Source: Purshia tridentata (lineage: Eukaryota; Streptophyta; Magnoliopsida; Rosales; Rosaceae). Taken from it: a DNA stretch of 64,000 bases. A model generated the notes under the pieces. That model ran no database searches. It saw nothing but the letters and a program-made list of their open reading frames with translations, and was not told the origin of the DNA. The DNA lies in contig QANT01007044.1 in the NCBI GenBank assembly GCA_003254885.1, positions 1-64,000 of the forward strand, written 5' to 3'. Both the position numbers and the translations under genes were made by a program. Of the stretch, positions 12,187-24,953 are shown piece by piece. Position 1 is the first letter of the stretch. Every line of letters begins with the position of its first letter.

Positions 12187-14755
12187 AGAGCTCATTATAA
12201 ATATACACATTAGATGTCAACCAGTTGAATGCTAATCCATTTGGGTTTGCCTCAGTTGCTACCTGTCTTGTAATGTAACAGAAACAAAATTGGGTTGTGT
12301 TCTGGGGAAACAAATGATGGTATAAAGTTGACTTTGGAATCCAGGGAAAGTCTAAGCATGTATAGTGCATTGTTTGCAAATATAGAGATAAAAAAATGTG
12401 CATTCTTGTTTGATTTGAGGGACATAACGATGACAATATAGCGTTCTACTTGTAAATCATTGATATAACATTTATGATCACCACTCAGACACGTAGATGA
12501 ATCAGAAAAGTCCTTGAGTCTGTAATCAATAGTACTATGCGCGCGGTGCAAGCTTTGTTCCATGGAGTTTAAACTTGCCTTGCCAATATTGTTGCTCTGA
12601 TTAATTGGAATCTTCCTGATGATGTAGTGTCGTCATTGGGTTCTGCTGGCATTGTCCTCTATGAGTTCTGCTGATTCTTCTGGTTGTCTTCTTCCATTTT
12701 CCCCTTTGGTCCGTTTCGGCTTAGTGGGTAGCTCTGTGTTCTGAGGCAATTGCTCTCTTTTGCCGTTCAACCCAAAGAACCCACAGAACACAAAAATCCA
12801 TACAAACTTTTGTCCATGTTTGCTTGTCCAAATTAATTCTTGGGCTTTCTCGGATTTCATAAATTATGGTACCTTGAAGGCTTGAACACACTAGACAAAA
12901 AAGAATTAATTATTAAAATTTTAAAAATATATTATATTAAATTTTAAATAGTTGAGAAATTTTTATTATTATATAAATATAATCAACATGAATAAATTTT
13001 TGGAAAAGTTAATATATATGCACGTATTATTAGTTTAAATAAAACATAGGCATCTATTTAGTATTTAAGTATAAATCTATTTATTATTTATGTAAAACGC
13101 GTATTTATCATTTAAAATGTAGATGTCTCAATAATAATAATATATAAAAAATAAGTAAACAAAAGTTAGGGTGAAGATTTCTTAACCCCAAATTTTATTA
13201 AATTCTAATTCAGATTAAGAAATTATAACCGTATTTACTTAATTTCTCAAAAAAAATTTATTCAAATTGCCCAAAATACAAGTCGAATTTATCCAACACA
13301 TACAATGCTCACTCCTACTAATAGTTTCATTCCTTTAGCCATATTAGTCCAAATTGTAAATTCTATCAAATTGCAAACCGTATTTACTTAATTTCTCAAA
13401 AAAAATTTATTCAAATTGCCCAAAATACGATTCGAATTTATCCAACACGTACAATGCTCGCTCCTACCAATAGTTTCATTCCTATAGCAATATTAGTCCA
13501 AATTGTAAATTCTATCAAATTGCAAATAGTATTCATTTAAATAGATTGGATTAAGGTTAACTAATATTTAATACAAATATAAAATGACATAACACAAACA
13601 TGAACACGAACACAAAATGACATAACACAAACACGAACAAAAATATGAACACAAACACAACCTCATTAACACGAGTTGCCACCACTAATCCTAGTGTACA
13701 GTTTGAGTAGTGTTTACACTAAATAATTATTAATTTAGTTGTATTTTTCTCCACAATATTAAAGAGGCCCAATTTCGAATATCTCTTCTTATAAATTTAA
13801 AAATATATATAATGAAAGAATTGAAGTTCAAAAGTGGCGGTTTGGATATAAGAGATAAAATGCATCAATAAAACTTTCTTCTAATGTTTCAAATCAGTTC
13901 AAATAACTTGTTAAATCCATAGATCTTATTTACAAATGGCCAAAAAACATTTAAAAAGCTGTGATTTTGTTTTTAAACCATGGGTCCAAGAATTTCCAAA
14001 TTTCAAGATCAAACTCTTAATAAACTTTGAAGTTTGAACCCCAATTACTCCATAATATTAGATGAACATGAAAACCAAAATTGAAAAAATATGTATAGCC
14101 GGCAGTGGCCAAATCGAACTCTCCTTGAGCCAAACCACATGTTCATGACACTCTAAACCATAACGTGGTAACTTATAAGCCACATTATTAGATACCCGAT
14201 GTTGAAAACAAAGAGAAAGAGAGAAAATGGCACATTAAGGTTTGAAGATCAGTAGCTGTAGCTTCCACGCAACACAGAAAAAGCAGCTGCAGCCATGAAC
14301 TCCCCACTAGCATTGCGAACTACAGCCCCCAGACCATGTATTCTTAGGTGGCCGCAATTGAAAATAGATTAAGAATCTCAAAAGAATGTTCTTTAAAAAC
14401 TCCATAGTCGGTTTAAACACAAACAAACAAATCACAATGGGGTTTGTCAATGGATAATGTGGGAACACAAATGGATGAAAATCAACTCATTTGACGTTTG
14501 GACCACCTGTGCTAACAGAATGAAACTATGATGATAAGGTCTAATTCAAGGTAGGTGATCAAATTCAATGGCAGAAAGACAGAAACGAAAAACTAACACA
14601 AAGATATACTTGATTCAAGAAATCTTAAGCCAAGAAGATGGTGTATCAAGTACCCCAAAAAAATATGGGGTTGGAGAAAATATTGGGTCTTTTATTAGCT
14701 TATACATTTATTCTAGAGAAGAGAACAAGAGCAACAAAATGTTTTACATTTTCCA
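12187..14755. other. Spacer between PAP-A and PAP-B
   Basis: No gene is visible. The part nearest PAP-A is its promoter. The middle is very AT-rich (12890-13160) and is followed by a 149-bp tandem duplication (13229-13526) and a short minisatellite at about 13565-13660 built on the phrase AAAATGACATAACACAAACA. The right end is the 3' flank of PAP-B. Confidence 0.5.
13229..13526. repeat. Tandem duplication, 2 x 149 bp
   Basis: The unit beginning CCGTATTTACTTAATTTC and ending CTATCAAATTGCAAA is repeated head to tail with a period of 149 bp and about 5% mismatches. It is non-coding and lies between two phosphatase genes. Confidence 0.85.
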
Positions 14756-17700
14756 TCATAATTCGGCACTTGTGGAATCATCAACAGGATGATAGTATCT
14801 GTTGAAAAACCACATGGAATCTGCTTTTACTGCATATCCATCTTGATTCCGGTGCCAACTATAGTATGCATGGGTTCGGTTCTTGACGTCAAAAGTAGCA
14901 TGGCCAAAACTGGCCTCTCTATAAGCTGAGTAAGCTGGCTGTGGCTCTGTCATACTGCAACACAAAGGCAAAAATTCAAAACTTTTAACAAGAAATGCTA
15001 ACAAATAGGAAGGAATTGAATCAGAAAACATAAAATCTATCATGCATACGAATATACTTACTTAGTCGCTAAGCCTTCAAGATTTCCTCCATCACCAATG
15101 GTAATGTACACTGGCGCAGATTGATCTTTCACAGGAACACAAATACCATTTACGATGTTGTATGCAACATTGGATACACGTTCCTATAGTATATACAAAT
15201 CACTTATCAAATAACACCAGGACAAGGAAAGGATATCGGTTGAAATTCTAAATATTTGTTGTGAACATAGAAACTAGTTTATCAGAGACAATGTCCAGTT
15301 ACATGCAGGTAGCACCACACCAAAAAATGGGAAACAGATAAATTTATAACATAAATATATATCGAGAACTCACAGATCGTTCGTAGGCATGGACATGACC
15401 AGCATATACCACGTCGACTTTGTACTTCACAAACCATGGCTCATACATCACTCTCATGGTTTCTCCTTCCATATAGTGATAGTTGTAGCTATTATACCAT
15501 GGGGAATGCATTAAAACAATCAACCATGGTGTCTCACTTCTGTTAACTTTTGGGAACTCCTCCTCGAGCCATTTGTATTGAGGAGTGTATTTACCTTAAG
15601 AAAAATAAAATTATATGTTGAATGAAATAGTTGGAGCACTCAATTTAGCATAGAATTGTACATATGATCTCTCTACCAAGTTGGACATTGATTTGGCATA
15701 AAAAAAGATTTGATGTCATTTGCGCAGAAGAATAGACTTTGATTTACAGTACACCTATGTCAAATGTCATGAAAACAAGAGCTAACTATTTCAACTTGAT
15801 GGGGATTCCATTCCTCAAATCACCCAGGAAAAACAGTATAAAAGGGAGCCAAAGGACCTAATTTAACAAATGCAAGGAGTATCTGATTATGCCTTTTGCC
15901 TAATTATTCACGATGACAAATACAAATGACATATTTATGCATTAAACTTTCAGCAAAGTACATTTTTGAAACTGCTAGAATTTTCATATATTCTGCTGCA
16001 TAGTGCACAACCCTTGTGCGCAATGTTAACATAGTAAGCAAAAAAACATGTATATCCTTACCATATGCTGAATAAGATGACAAGACTATGATGTATGCAG
16101 AAGCTCTCTTGATCGAGTACCAAAAGGGCGTAGTACTCCCTGATGCTTTATATGGGACAGGATACCGGTGAGTGTATGGCTTAAAAGGTTTGGTTTCACC
16201 CTGCATCAAAAGTACCATTCTTCTTTTAGAAAATACCTCATCCAATGACCCTTTGGGACTTGAAAAATGCATATACAAAATGAGCAGAACATTCTGGGTT
16301 AAATTTTATAGTATGGATGAGTTAAACCGTAAATAAACTAACAACAATGGCACCATGGTAGAGGATGATGCTAAATTCCATGTTTGTTAGCTATCATACA
16401 GAATGACATACTTGTATTGCTTTCCCATGACACAGGCCTTGCTTAATCTCTTTGGATTCCAAACAAGAAGATAATTCTTATAGGTGGCGTTCAGAATAAG
16501 CTTTTTACCTACCAGATGTAGTGTTGTCTTACGAGGAAAACAAACCAAAGGACAATTTGATCATTTGTAGGATCTAGTTAATACTTGAAAATGGTAACAA
16601 GGTAATTCAATACAAGTTTCTAGCCAAGAATTATGTTGTTTGTTGATTAGAAGTTAAAAACTTTGGGAAATTGCATCAACAATGCACATAACAAATACCA
16701 AGGGAGCTAACATTCACCTCAGAAAACCTGTGAGCTTTTTTAAATATAGAGACATTTCTTTCTTTTTTCATAGTCTCTCATGTTATGTTGTGAAACTGTC
16801 AACCTTGACCACAATCATTTAGACTCTTGCTTGAATGTGTGGTCTAGATTCATAGCCTAACAATGTAACTTTCCAGATAGTACAAATTATTAAAAATAAA
16901 AAAATTATCTATCTAGAATGAGAAATGACAAATGACAAATGAGAGTATAAGATTACTTTCCAGAGCAAGCTAATGTTTTATGAGATGCTTACAATTTCAG
17001 GGGCAAAATCAATTTCATGATTCCCCGCAGTCCATATCCAAGGTTGATAAGCAGTACTTCTCTCGGTGAATCTTCCCCATGTATCCCACCTGATGTTATC
17101 ATGATTTGGGTAGTTATCTGCATAAGAGAGGTCTCCAACGAACAATACTGCTTTTCCTTTCTGTGGGTTTAATTCGTAGTGAGTAAGTGTCTTATTTGAA
17201 TCATAGCTCTGACCCAGATCCCCTGCAAATAATACCAATGGCAAATGATATTTAGATTTATATAAATACACTACAATCGAAAAATTTATGTTGAACAAAC
17301 ACAGACAATTGCTTCTTATCCATTATGCAGTTCGCAAGTTAAGGCCAAAGGCAGAATGTTCTATATGATAGACTCGAACACTAAGGGAAAAGTTTCATAA
17401 AATTTGAACTATAAGTTAATCAAATCAATTGCATGGCTAGACGTTACAAATGTTACAACTGTATCTTTCTAGATGAAGTGGAAGAAGCTCACTGCAGCAG
17501 ATTCTGCACTCAAATCAACAGCATGAAAATATGAATACATTTGAATTGCAAAGCCAAAAGTTAACCAAGTCTAACTAGCTACGACACGTATCCTGTTTTG
17601 GTATCAAACACATACCTATGAGACCAAATGTGTAAGGGACGTCTGGCCCAACTTCAGGAGGAGTTACAAACCAGAACTTCCGCTCAGTGTGACCAATTCC

Positions 17701-18392
17701 AACCACATAGTAATATTTGGTATTAAACTGCACAAGAAAAGAAAATGTATGATTAGATAATAATATAACTTATAAATTAATACTCACACTGCATTCCTCA
17801 TTTCAATCAGCAAATTCAAAAACCTGGTATCTGTCATACAGATTCCATAACCTTTCCATTTGAAGATTAAAAAAATGAGGAAAAACACAAAAGCATATCA
17901 AATTTACCTTTAAATTTCTGATGGTGGAGTGGTGAATGTAACCAGAAGTGTAATTGTAGAATTTATAAGTTGTAAATTTGCCCTCGGCCTTCTTTTTCTT
18001 GCTGTTTGCGCTCCAGTAAAGCACTTTACTTGAACCTGGTTCATCCACAGTGACCCATGACACAATCACTGCCTTTCCCAGAAGGTCTCCTTGTGTTATA
18101 TGAACCTTAAATCAAGAATACAATTGAAAAAAAATAAAAAATTTGAAATTAGTAAGTTACACCCATTAATCAATTCCATCAAGAAGAAAAGCGAAACTAT
18201 CAAGTAGGCCATAAATTTTCAAAACAAAATTACATAAACATATAAAGGTTCAATTATATAAGGGTCTTGTAGGGTCACAATAAAAAAGAATGTATAAATT
18301 AGTGAAACAGAATTACATTAACCAAGCTGTTTCCAGTGGAGGTCATATAACTGAGCTACCATTGACTAAAAGCATCTTAATTGTAGAATTGT

Positions 18393-18445
<53 letters not shown>

Positions 18446-18651
18446 ACTTGTTGAGGTGCATTATAGCCATGAGGGATTTGAAAGACATCACTGTCAAGAG
18501 GCATATCCACAGTTTTCTCAACCTTCCTCACAAAAGAGCTTGTTTTACCTCCATTACACACCACTGCCAAGTTCAAAACCAAACCCAATGCTACAACAAT
18601 AGCTACCATTGAAGAAGTAGAATCAGAACCCAGAACACCCATCTGGGTCAT
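14756..18651 (-). CDS. Purple acid phosphatase PAP-B, PAP10/12 type
   Basis: Eight exons: 18651-18448, 18105-17908, 17727-17616, 17222-16993, 16200-16062, 15594-15374, 15183-15062 and 14954-14756 (1425 nt, 474 aa, a usual length for this group). All seven metal ligands are present: D173 (GDLGQ), D201 and Y204 (GDLSYAD), N238 (GNHE), H324 (VLMHSPWY), and H361 and H363 (GHVHAYER). The N-terminus has a signal peptide before CNGG, then [10 protein letters not shown] and GYNAPQQ, as in Arabidopsis PAP10/PAP12, which are secreted acid phosphatases that release phosphate from organic esters during phosphate shortage. It pairs most closely with PAP-A: both have an in-frame MVGF start ten codons upstream (18681 here). 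Expected to be active. Intron 1 starts with a long CT/GA microsatellite. Confidence 0.95.
18394..18441. repeat. (GA)n microsatellite touching the 5' splice site of PAP-B intron 1
   Basis: About 23 uninterrupted GA units on the plus strand (CT on the sense strand) begin just six to seven bases inside intron 1, right after GTATAAT. PAP-C has only a few GA units at the same place, so the tract has expanded in this copy. Confidence 0.9.
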
Positions 18652-18780
18652 ATTATGCGGAGCACCCTCAAACCCCACCAATCCACAGACACGCTTTTGA
18701 GCTCAGAGCCTCATATCCTTTGAATCTACATTAAGTAATTGATTGAAATAAAGAAATGTATGATTGACATAAAATGTGGG

Positions 18781-18788
18781 GAATATTC
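18781..18788. promoter_or_regulatory. P1BS-type element (GAATATTC) upstream of PAP-B
   Basis: Matches GNATATNC and lies 130 bp upstream of the start codon at 18651, the same distance as in PAP-A, within the shared GGGGAATATTCAGAG block. Confidence 0.65.
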
Positions 18789-21370
18789 AGAGGATATAAA
18801 GACTAAAAATGTCAAAGAGTTGAATGCTAAAAAGGATTGGCTGGCATGGAGTTTCCTTAATAGTTTCTATCAGGCTATCCCTTTTTATTAATTGAGTTGT
18901 GAAATGGGCAAAATAATTCAGAATCATGAGAAAATTGACTACGGGAAGTCACTGTTTGAAAGAAGATAAGAGAGAGATATAGACACGAAAAAACAAGGAG
19001 GAACTGAGAAGTTCATTGTTTGACTGTTCCTTTCTGAACTATGAAGCACGGCAATCAATGAGCCAGAACCACACAGGTTGGTATTCGGTGTTCCTTAACT
19101 TCCTTCTGTAAATCATTAATACAATATTGAATGTATCATTTGCTTAACCAAATATTAAAACTTTTAGAAAGTCATAGGTCTTTATAAAAATAAATATAAA
19201 AATGTCACAGGTTCGAGATACACAAAATATAATATTCCAATTAGGCCTTGGTTGGTTCGAAAAATGCCAAAATGGGGGAAGAGTCATTTTTGCTCGTCAC
19301 AACCTATTGACTCGGTCATCCATTCATAATAATGAATACTTATCGTGGTGAATAATACACACGCTTATTTTAAGTAATAAAATGAGTAATTCTTATTACT
19401 ATGTTGAAAATGTTGGGAATGATTATCATGAAATCATTACCATTCTCATATTTGGTTTGTGCAATAATAAAATTCAAAACTTATTTTTTTAAAATAACCT
19501 CATTTATTATGTTTAAAGTTTAAAGTGATATTTTTCTTGACAGAAAAAAAGGTGATATTTTTAATTTATAATTTGGGTAATGTGGTAATAAGCAATCATA
19601 ATAAATATTTTCCTAAGAGATAGAAATAGAGAACCCAACGGAGGCAAGAGTTCCAAATTCTCCATTTTTTGAAATCACATACCCACGTAAAAGGTGACAT
19701 TATTCTCATAAGTGTGCATACCAAATATAGAATGGAATCTCATACACTTTTCTAAGTCTCGAAGTTAAGGACTAATGAATTAATTATTAGTTTAGTAATA
19801 TTTTTTTCTCAATATTGGGAGAAATTTCAAATTTGAAAGTCTCTTTCTCAAAATAATATATATAATATTGACATGTATTCTAATATATCATATCCTAAAA
19901 AGAATTGATTAGAGCTAATTAATTTAGTGGTACTTTCACACTATGCCTAGGAGCATCCCCAAAGCTCCATGTTAGTTCACTGGTAAAATGCTATTTGGGT
20001 TCGGCCAAAAATGGTTAAGCTTAAAATAATTGACATTTACCATTGGAGATATCGGCATATAAAGTTTTTGCATCACTTCATTCAACAATATATTCTCATT
20101 TTATTTTATACTTGTAATTACTAAAACATGTGCCTCCCTCAAGTCTTTTATGCTATTCTCACACTTGAGATCAGATGTGATCATATGAGACAGAAACTAC
20201 TTTTTCTCAAAGTTGATGCTATTCTTTATTCATCTTTGGTAGTTTTTCTCAAAGTTGATGCTATTCTTTATTCATCTTTGGTTCAGTTGAGTCACATCAA
20301 CTGACCTTTTATTGTAGCTATGACTTTTCTTTGGTCGGTAGTTTGCTATGAGCAACTTTATTTAATTTTACCTCATTTTTCCTTTCTTTTTTGCTCTTTT
20401 GATACACTTTGAATTAGGAGTGCACACGGATCGGTTATCCAATTAATAATTTGTAGTATAACAATTTTTATATCTATATTCGATCCACAAATTCAGATAT
20501 CCACAAGTTCGGATATCCACAAAATCGGATATCTTTGGTTCAGTTGAGTCACATCAACTGACCTTTAAAGCGAATACTAAATCCTATGATATTTGTAGCT
20601 ATGACTTTTCTTTGGTCGGTAGTTTGCTATGAGCAACTTTATTTAATTTTACCTCTTTTTTCCTTTCTTTTTTGCCCTTTGATACACTTTGAATGCTATC
20701 AGACATATATCTAACCATTTGGTCAAAAAAAAGACATATATCTAACCAGATCGGACAGAGAATTAGTTGAAGTGCACACAAGCTATTCTGAACACATTTG
20801 ACCTCCTAACCCAAAAAAGAATTCTTATTTACAGGACAATGCACATGAGTCCCACATGAGCAATTATATTAATTTTGACACACAAAATTAAGATTTAGTA
20901 CTTACTAAACTCGAAAAAACATAGTTTTTTTGTCGATTGCAAAAGCATAGTTTAATTGGAGCTTAGACAATACAAGATACTCTATTGGGCAAATTAGAGT
21001 TTGTGTAAATTGGAACACAAGTCAAAGTTTAAGTATCAAGTAAGTAATTGAAGACTTTTCTATTATGGGGCAATTGAAGAGATATTAAATATGAAAAGAA
21101 AAAACTCCTAAATATTAGTTCACAAAATTTTCAAGTCGTAGAAGAGAGCCCACTAATACAAGTTGATGAAGCATTTTGTCAAACAAATTGCCCCAATTTT
21201 TGAAGGAACAAAATCAATTAAAGTGGGCAAGCATCTAAAAGTTAAAGAGAAGAAACTAAATTCTTGGATCAATTGACCTTTTGCCCTAGAGTGGATCAGC
21301 TATAATCTAGGTATTTATTCTAAATAAGAGCAACCAAATGTTTTTTTTCTTATTTTCTATCTTTCCTTCC
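18789..21370. other. Spacer between PAP-B and PAP-C with repeat debris
   Basis: No gene is visible. Around 19242 a TTA-GGCCTTGGTTGG phrase looks like the left end of a PIF/Harbinger-type MITE, but no matching right end was found. The stretch 20201-20700 is a nested set of direct duplications (separate entry). The rest is AT-rich. Confidence 0.4.
20201..20692. repeat. Nested direct duplications with a small stem-loop
   Basis: A 42-bp unit (TTTTTCTCAAAGTTGATGCT...) occurs twice at 20201-20242 and 20243-20281. The adjacent block 20279-20410, starting at a perfect 8-bp inverted repeat (TCAGTTGA/TCAACTGA), recurs at 20536-20692 with a short insertion. Between the two blocks are several GATATCCACAA-like units (20490-20531). 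Confidence 0.75.
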
Positions 21371-24300
21371 TCATGATTGATCACTTGTGGAATCATCAAC
21401 AGGATGATAATGTCTGTTGAAGAACCACATAGAATCTGCTTTCATTGCAACTCCATCATCATTACGATGCCAACTATAGTAAGCATGGGTTCTGTTCTTG
21501 ATGTCAAAAACGGCATGACCAAAACTAGCCTCTCTAAAAGCTGAGTAATCTGGCTGTGGCTCTGTCATTCTGCACCAAAAAAATGAAGTTGCGAATGAAC
21601 AAGATATTGAGGAATTGTCCATACGTAAAATTTAAGAGTATTAAAACAAAGTTGAGTATTAAACTCAAAAGTCAAAACGAATTGACCATAACTGAAAAGC
21701 ACGTAGTCTTATAACTTGTGACGCAAGACTTTACATTCCCAACATGGGATATACTATCAAATGTTAACTAATAGGAAGGCAATGAATCAGAAAATACCAC
21801 AGTGATATACTTACTCAGTTGCTAAGCCTTCAATGTTTCCTCCATCACCAATGGTAATGTATACAGAAGCAGATTGATCTTTCACAGGACTGCACTTACC
21901 ATTTACAAGGTTATATGCAACATTGGATACACGTTCCTGTGATGCACACAAACCACTTATCAAAAAGGAAGATATATACTGATTTTTTTTTATATAGATG
22001 ACTGCATTTCTGCAGAATGCTTTTCAAAATCAAAGTGTTTGATAAATGGGATCAATCTGTTGTATTTCACATTGTATGCAGATAGCTAGCAGCACAACAA
22101 AAAAATAAAAATAAAAATAAAAATGGGGAAATAGTAAATTTAGAATATATTGAGAACTTACAGATCGTTCATAGGCATGGACATGACCAGCAAATACCAC
22201 GTCGACTTTGTGCTGCACGAACCAGTACTCGAACATCACTCTCATGCTTTCTCCTTCCATATAGTGATAGTTGTAGCTATTGTACCATGGGGAATGCACT
22301 AAAACAATCAGCCATGGGGTCTCAGTCCTGTTAACTTTCGGTAGCTCCTGCTCGAGCCATACGTACTGAGGGGTGTATTTACCTAGAGAGATAGGAAACG
22401 AGATGTTAAATGCAGCTGTTGTAGCACTCAATTTACCAAATACATGTGCAGATGATCTCACTAACAAGTTAGAACCGATTGCAGGTAACATGGACACAAC
22501 ATTTTGTACTCAGTGTACATTATAGTTTGAGAGTAAAACTCTTGTTTAAAATTCAGTCATTATATGATGTCATTTGCAGAGATGAATGAACTTTGATTTA
22601 CAGTGCACTAATGTCAAATACCATTAAAACAAGAACTAAGTATTTCAACTTGATGGGGAATTCCAACACTCAAACCATCCAAGGAAAACAGTATTAATTG
22701 TAAGCAAACCAGGATCTGATTAAACAAATGCAAGGAGTATCCAGTTATGTGATTGCCGAATTATTTCACAATCACAGTTTTAATGAATTTACAGATGCCA
22801 TATTTATGCATTACAGATTCAGAAAAGAATATTTTTTAAACTGCTAGTTTTTCATATCTTCTTTAGCATATGTGCACATGCCTTGTGAGATGGTCATGTT
22901 AATGTAGTGAGCAAACAATATACATATCCGTACCATAGGCTGAATATGAAGACAAGACTATGATGTGCGCTGAAGCTCTCTTAATTGAGTACCAAAAGGG
23001 GGAAGTACTCCCTGATGCTTTATGTGGGACATTATATCGGTGACGGAAAGGCTTAAAAGGTTTGGTTTCACCCTGGAACAAGAGCACCACTGTTCTATTA
23101 GAAAAGTATTTCATCCAATTACCTTTTGGGACTTGGAAAATGCATATACAACTAAGCAGCGAATTCTGGGCTAAATTTCATAACATGGAAGAGTGTAACT
23201 GGAAATAAAGTAACAACATTGGCACCGTACATATACCCTTCTGGTTCTCTTCCTCTTCCAAGGAATAGAATCATACAAAACGATGATAAACATAACAAAT
23301 ACCCAATAGAAGTAGAATTCAGCTCAAGAGAAAACAGTTATTAACAAGTGGTCTTATCTATCAGAAGAATTGACAGATTGTGTAAGATTACTTGCCAGAG
23401 AAACATAATGTTTTATGAGAGGCTTACAATTTCTGGGGCATAATCAATCTCATGATTCCCTGCAGTCCATATCCAAGGTTGATAAGCAGCACTTCTCTCA
23501 ATGAATCTTCCCCATGTATCCCACTTTCTATTATCATGATTTGGGTGGTTATCTGCATAAGAGAGGTCCCCAACAAACAATACTGTTTGTCCTTTCAGTG
23601 GATTTGATTGGTAATGAGCGAGTGTCTTATTTGAATCAAAGGTCTGACCCAAATCCCCTGCAAAAAATACATTACAGTGGAACAATTGCATCAGAGCCTC
23701 ATTGCAACAGATCTTGTAACCAAATCAAGTAGAAAAAGTTGAATGACAGGCATATTATATGCCCTGTGTCTCTCTCATCATGTGTTAGGACACTAGGAAT
23801 AGGGCATATATGCCCGTCCCACCCAAGCTTTTCTCAAAAAAAAAAAACAGCATGAAAATATGAAATTATATGTGAATCGAAGTGGCACAAGTTAAACCAA
23901 GTCTAACTAGCCAGTAGCCACATCACTTTCCAATATTGGAACAAAATACTTACCCATGAGACCAAATGTGTAAGGTACGTCTGGCCCAACTTCAGGAGGA
24001 GTTACAAACCAGAACTGCCTCTTAGTGTGGTCAATTCCAACCTCATAGTAATATTTGGTATTGTACTGCCCAAGAACAAATTAAATCAGAATATAATTTA
24101 CAGATACTTAAGACTGCAAATTCCTAAAAGCCATACAGGTCCAACAAAATGAAGCAAAACACAAAATCATATTCAAACTTTTACCTTCAAATTTCTAAGG
24201 ACGCAGTGGTGAATGTACCCAGAAATGTAATCGTGGTATTTATAGGTTTTAGCTCTGCCATGAGCCGTCTTTTTATCACTATTTTCACTCCAGTAAATCA

Positions 24301-24820
24301 CTGCATTGGAACCTGGTTCATCCTGAGTGACCCATGACACCATCACTGCCTTTCCCAGTTGGTCTCCTTGTGTTATATGAACCTTAAATCAAGAAAACAC
24401 ACATATCATACAACCAAAAAAAATTAAAAATTAAAAATTGGAAATTGGAAACTGCACCAAATAATCAATTCTGTGATCAACAAGAAAAGCAAACTTTAAA
24501 AAGCAAGATTACAGAAAAACATAAAGATAAATACAGCGTCTTGAAAGAATGCACAAATTAATGAAAAAAGTTAGTATCATATAGCATTATAGAGAGAGAG
24601 ATTATACTTGTTGAGGTGCATTATAGCCAGAAGGGACTTGAAAGACATCACTTTCATGGGGCATATCCACAGTATTCACAGCTTTCCTCACAAAAATGCT
24701 TGTTTTGCCTCCATTACACACCAATGTCAAGTTCAAAACCAAACCCAGTACTACAACAATATAAGCTACCCTATAAGAAGTAAAGGCAGAAGCTAAACCC
24801 AATACACCCATCTTGGTCAT
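21371..24820 (-). CDS. Purple acid phosphatase PAP-C, PAP10/12 type
   Basis: Eight exons: 24820-24608, 24382-24185, 24065-23954, 23657-23428, 23072-22934, 22382-22162, 21936-21815 and 21569-21371 (1434 nt, 477 aa). All metal-binding motifs are intact: [31 protein letters not shown] and GHVHAYER. The start at 24820 is the first ATG after an in-frame stop, which supports MTKMGVLG as the true start of the whole array. It is nearest to PAP-D (shared AHG/SHG..AKTYK..DY segment in exon 2, [10 protein letters not shown] at the start of exon 3, and [14 protein letters not shown] after VQHK), so the array looks like two sister pairs. Predicted product: a signal-peptide-bearing, secreted or vacuolar phosphomonoesterase. 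Confidence 0.95.
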
Positions 24821-24925
24821 GTATTATTCAGAGCAACCTCAAACCCTACTAATCCACACACATCCCATTGAGCTCTGCACCCTCGTCTCTCTTATATAAG
24901 AAAATCTACATGAAATACACAGGGG

Positions 24926-24933
24926 GAATATTC
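24926..24933. promoter_or_regulatory. P1BS-type element (GAATATTC) upstream of PAP-C
   Basis: Matches GNATATNC, 106 bp upstream of the start codon. A second match, GAATATAC, lies 20 bp further away at 24946-24953, so this promoter has two candidate PHR1 sites. Confidence 0.65.
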
Positions 24934-24953
24934 AGAGCTCTATGGGAATATAC

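Noticed and set aside
19242-19800. PIF/Harbinger-like MITE starting TTA-GGCCTTGGTTGG
   Set aside because: Only the left end looks right; no matching right end or second TTA was found, so it is mentioned in the spacer entry only.
23802-23815. Perfect palindrome GGGCATATATGCCC in PAP-C intron 3
   Set aside because: Perfect but short, and intronic; an AT-centred palindrome of this size is expected by chance often enough in AT-rich DNA.
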